From positions 1-5,420 of the forward strand of contig PFGS01000113.1 in assembly GCA_002783525.1 (NCBI GenBank): a stretch of DNA of 5,420 bases. Reading direction: 5' to 3'. A program made the position numbers and the translations under genes. Numbering within the stretch: position 1 is the first letter of the stretch; the number at the start of each line of letters is the position of its first letter. The notes under the pieces were generated by a model, which saw nothing but the letters and a program-made list of their open reading frames with translations, was not told the origin of the DNA and ran no database searches. The DNA comes from Ignavibacteriales bacterium CG12_big_fil_rev_8_21_14_0_65_30_8 (GTDB taxonomy: Bacteria; Bacteroidota; Ignavibacteria; Ignavibacteriales; Ignavibacteriaceae). Shown in pieces: positions 5,261 to 5,420 of this stretch.

Positions 5261-5420
5261 AAAACAAATAGAAGAAAAGATCTTAGACCAGATTATAAAT
5301 GCTGCCTACGGTGATGCAACAATTATGCAAAAGATATCTCTATATGTTAAAATGTTATCAAACAAAGAATTAAAAATAGTTTATAACGATTATAAATTAA
5401 CAGCACAACAAGTGCATAAA
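5250..5420 (+). CDS. Partial gene overlapping the sigma gene, candidate anti-sigma factor
   Basis: An ATG at 5250, inside the last codons of the sigma gene (ATGA-type overlap, +1 frame relative to it, 11 bp shared), opens a frame that runs to the right edge with 57 codons and no stop. The visible part begins MKTKKQIEEKILDQIINAAYGDA and ends NDYKLTAQQVHK. It is charged and helical and carries no signal peptide. The overlap with an ECF sigma gene, and a weak resemblance of the last 25 residues to the helix following the zinc finger in anti-sigma domains (leaf-like L...Y..Y..TA..V), make an anti-sigma factor the best guess. The H-x3-C-x2-C zinc motif is absent here: there is no Cys at all in the 57 residues. 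The transmembrane and sensor parts, if any, lie outside the window. Confidence 0.65.
   Translation, partial: MKTKKQIEEKILDQIINAAYGDATIMQKISLYVKMLSNKELKIVYNDYKLTAQQVHK

Noticed and set aside
1..5420. CRISPR array, tRNA or rRNA gene, transposase, toxin-antitoxin or defence system
   Set aside because: I found no regularly spaced direct repeats, tRNA-like T-loop/acceptor pattern, transposase motifs or defence-gene domains on either strand.

Overview
This is an AT-rich window (about 30% G+C by eye). Its proteins are rich in Lys, Asn and Ile, and the gene layout is ordinary bacterial chromosome. The combination of an ATP-type PEP carboxykinase, secreted lipoproteins, an ECF sigma factor and a TGTCA...TGACA intergenic repeat suggests a member of the Bacteroidota/Ignavibacteriota (FCB) group. 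That assignment is inference; no rRNA or other phylogenetic marker is present.

Layout, left to right. At 1-114 (minus) is the first 38 codons of a lipoprotein gene running off the left edge, with a strong AGGAGG site and an ECF-like GAAC-N16-CGTC promoter candidate. Between it and the next gene lie a perfect 15-nt palindrome (219-233) and a 91-bp imperfect inverted-repeat element (233-323). Four complete genes on the minus strand then form what look like three transcription units, read right to left. A lipoprotein with a jelly-roll-like domain (4002-4547), a Rid-family protein (3597-3983) and a VOC/catechol-2,3-dioxygenase-like protein (3066-3554) look like one operon, with gaps of 18 and 42 bp. 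A MarR-GNAT fusion regulator (2020-2976) has its own promoter with two dyads, and ends in a candidate terminator. pckA (350-1951) is last. On the plus strand, divergent from the lipoprotein operon, an ECF sigma factor (4739-5260) overlaps by 11 bp the start of a cut-off gene (5250-5420) that is probably its anti-sigma factor or another partner.

How the parts may work together. The sigma gene has a good ECF-type promoter (TGTAAC-N17-CGTC) right in front of it, consistent with autoregulation, and a similar motif precedes the left-edge lipoprotein. The lipoprotein-Rid-VOC operon has instead a sigma-70-like promoter. The Rid protein lacks the arginine used by imine deaminases, so its job is probably not the classical one. 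I see no clearly new defence, mobile or biosynthetic system. The points of most interest are regulatory (ECF autoregulation and a possible second target, and operator-like dyads at the MarR-GNAT promoter) and the atypical Rid protein.
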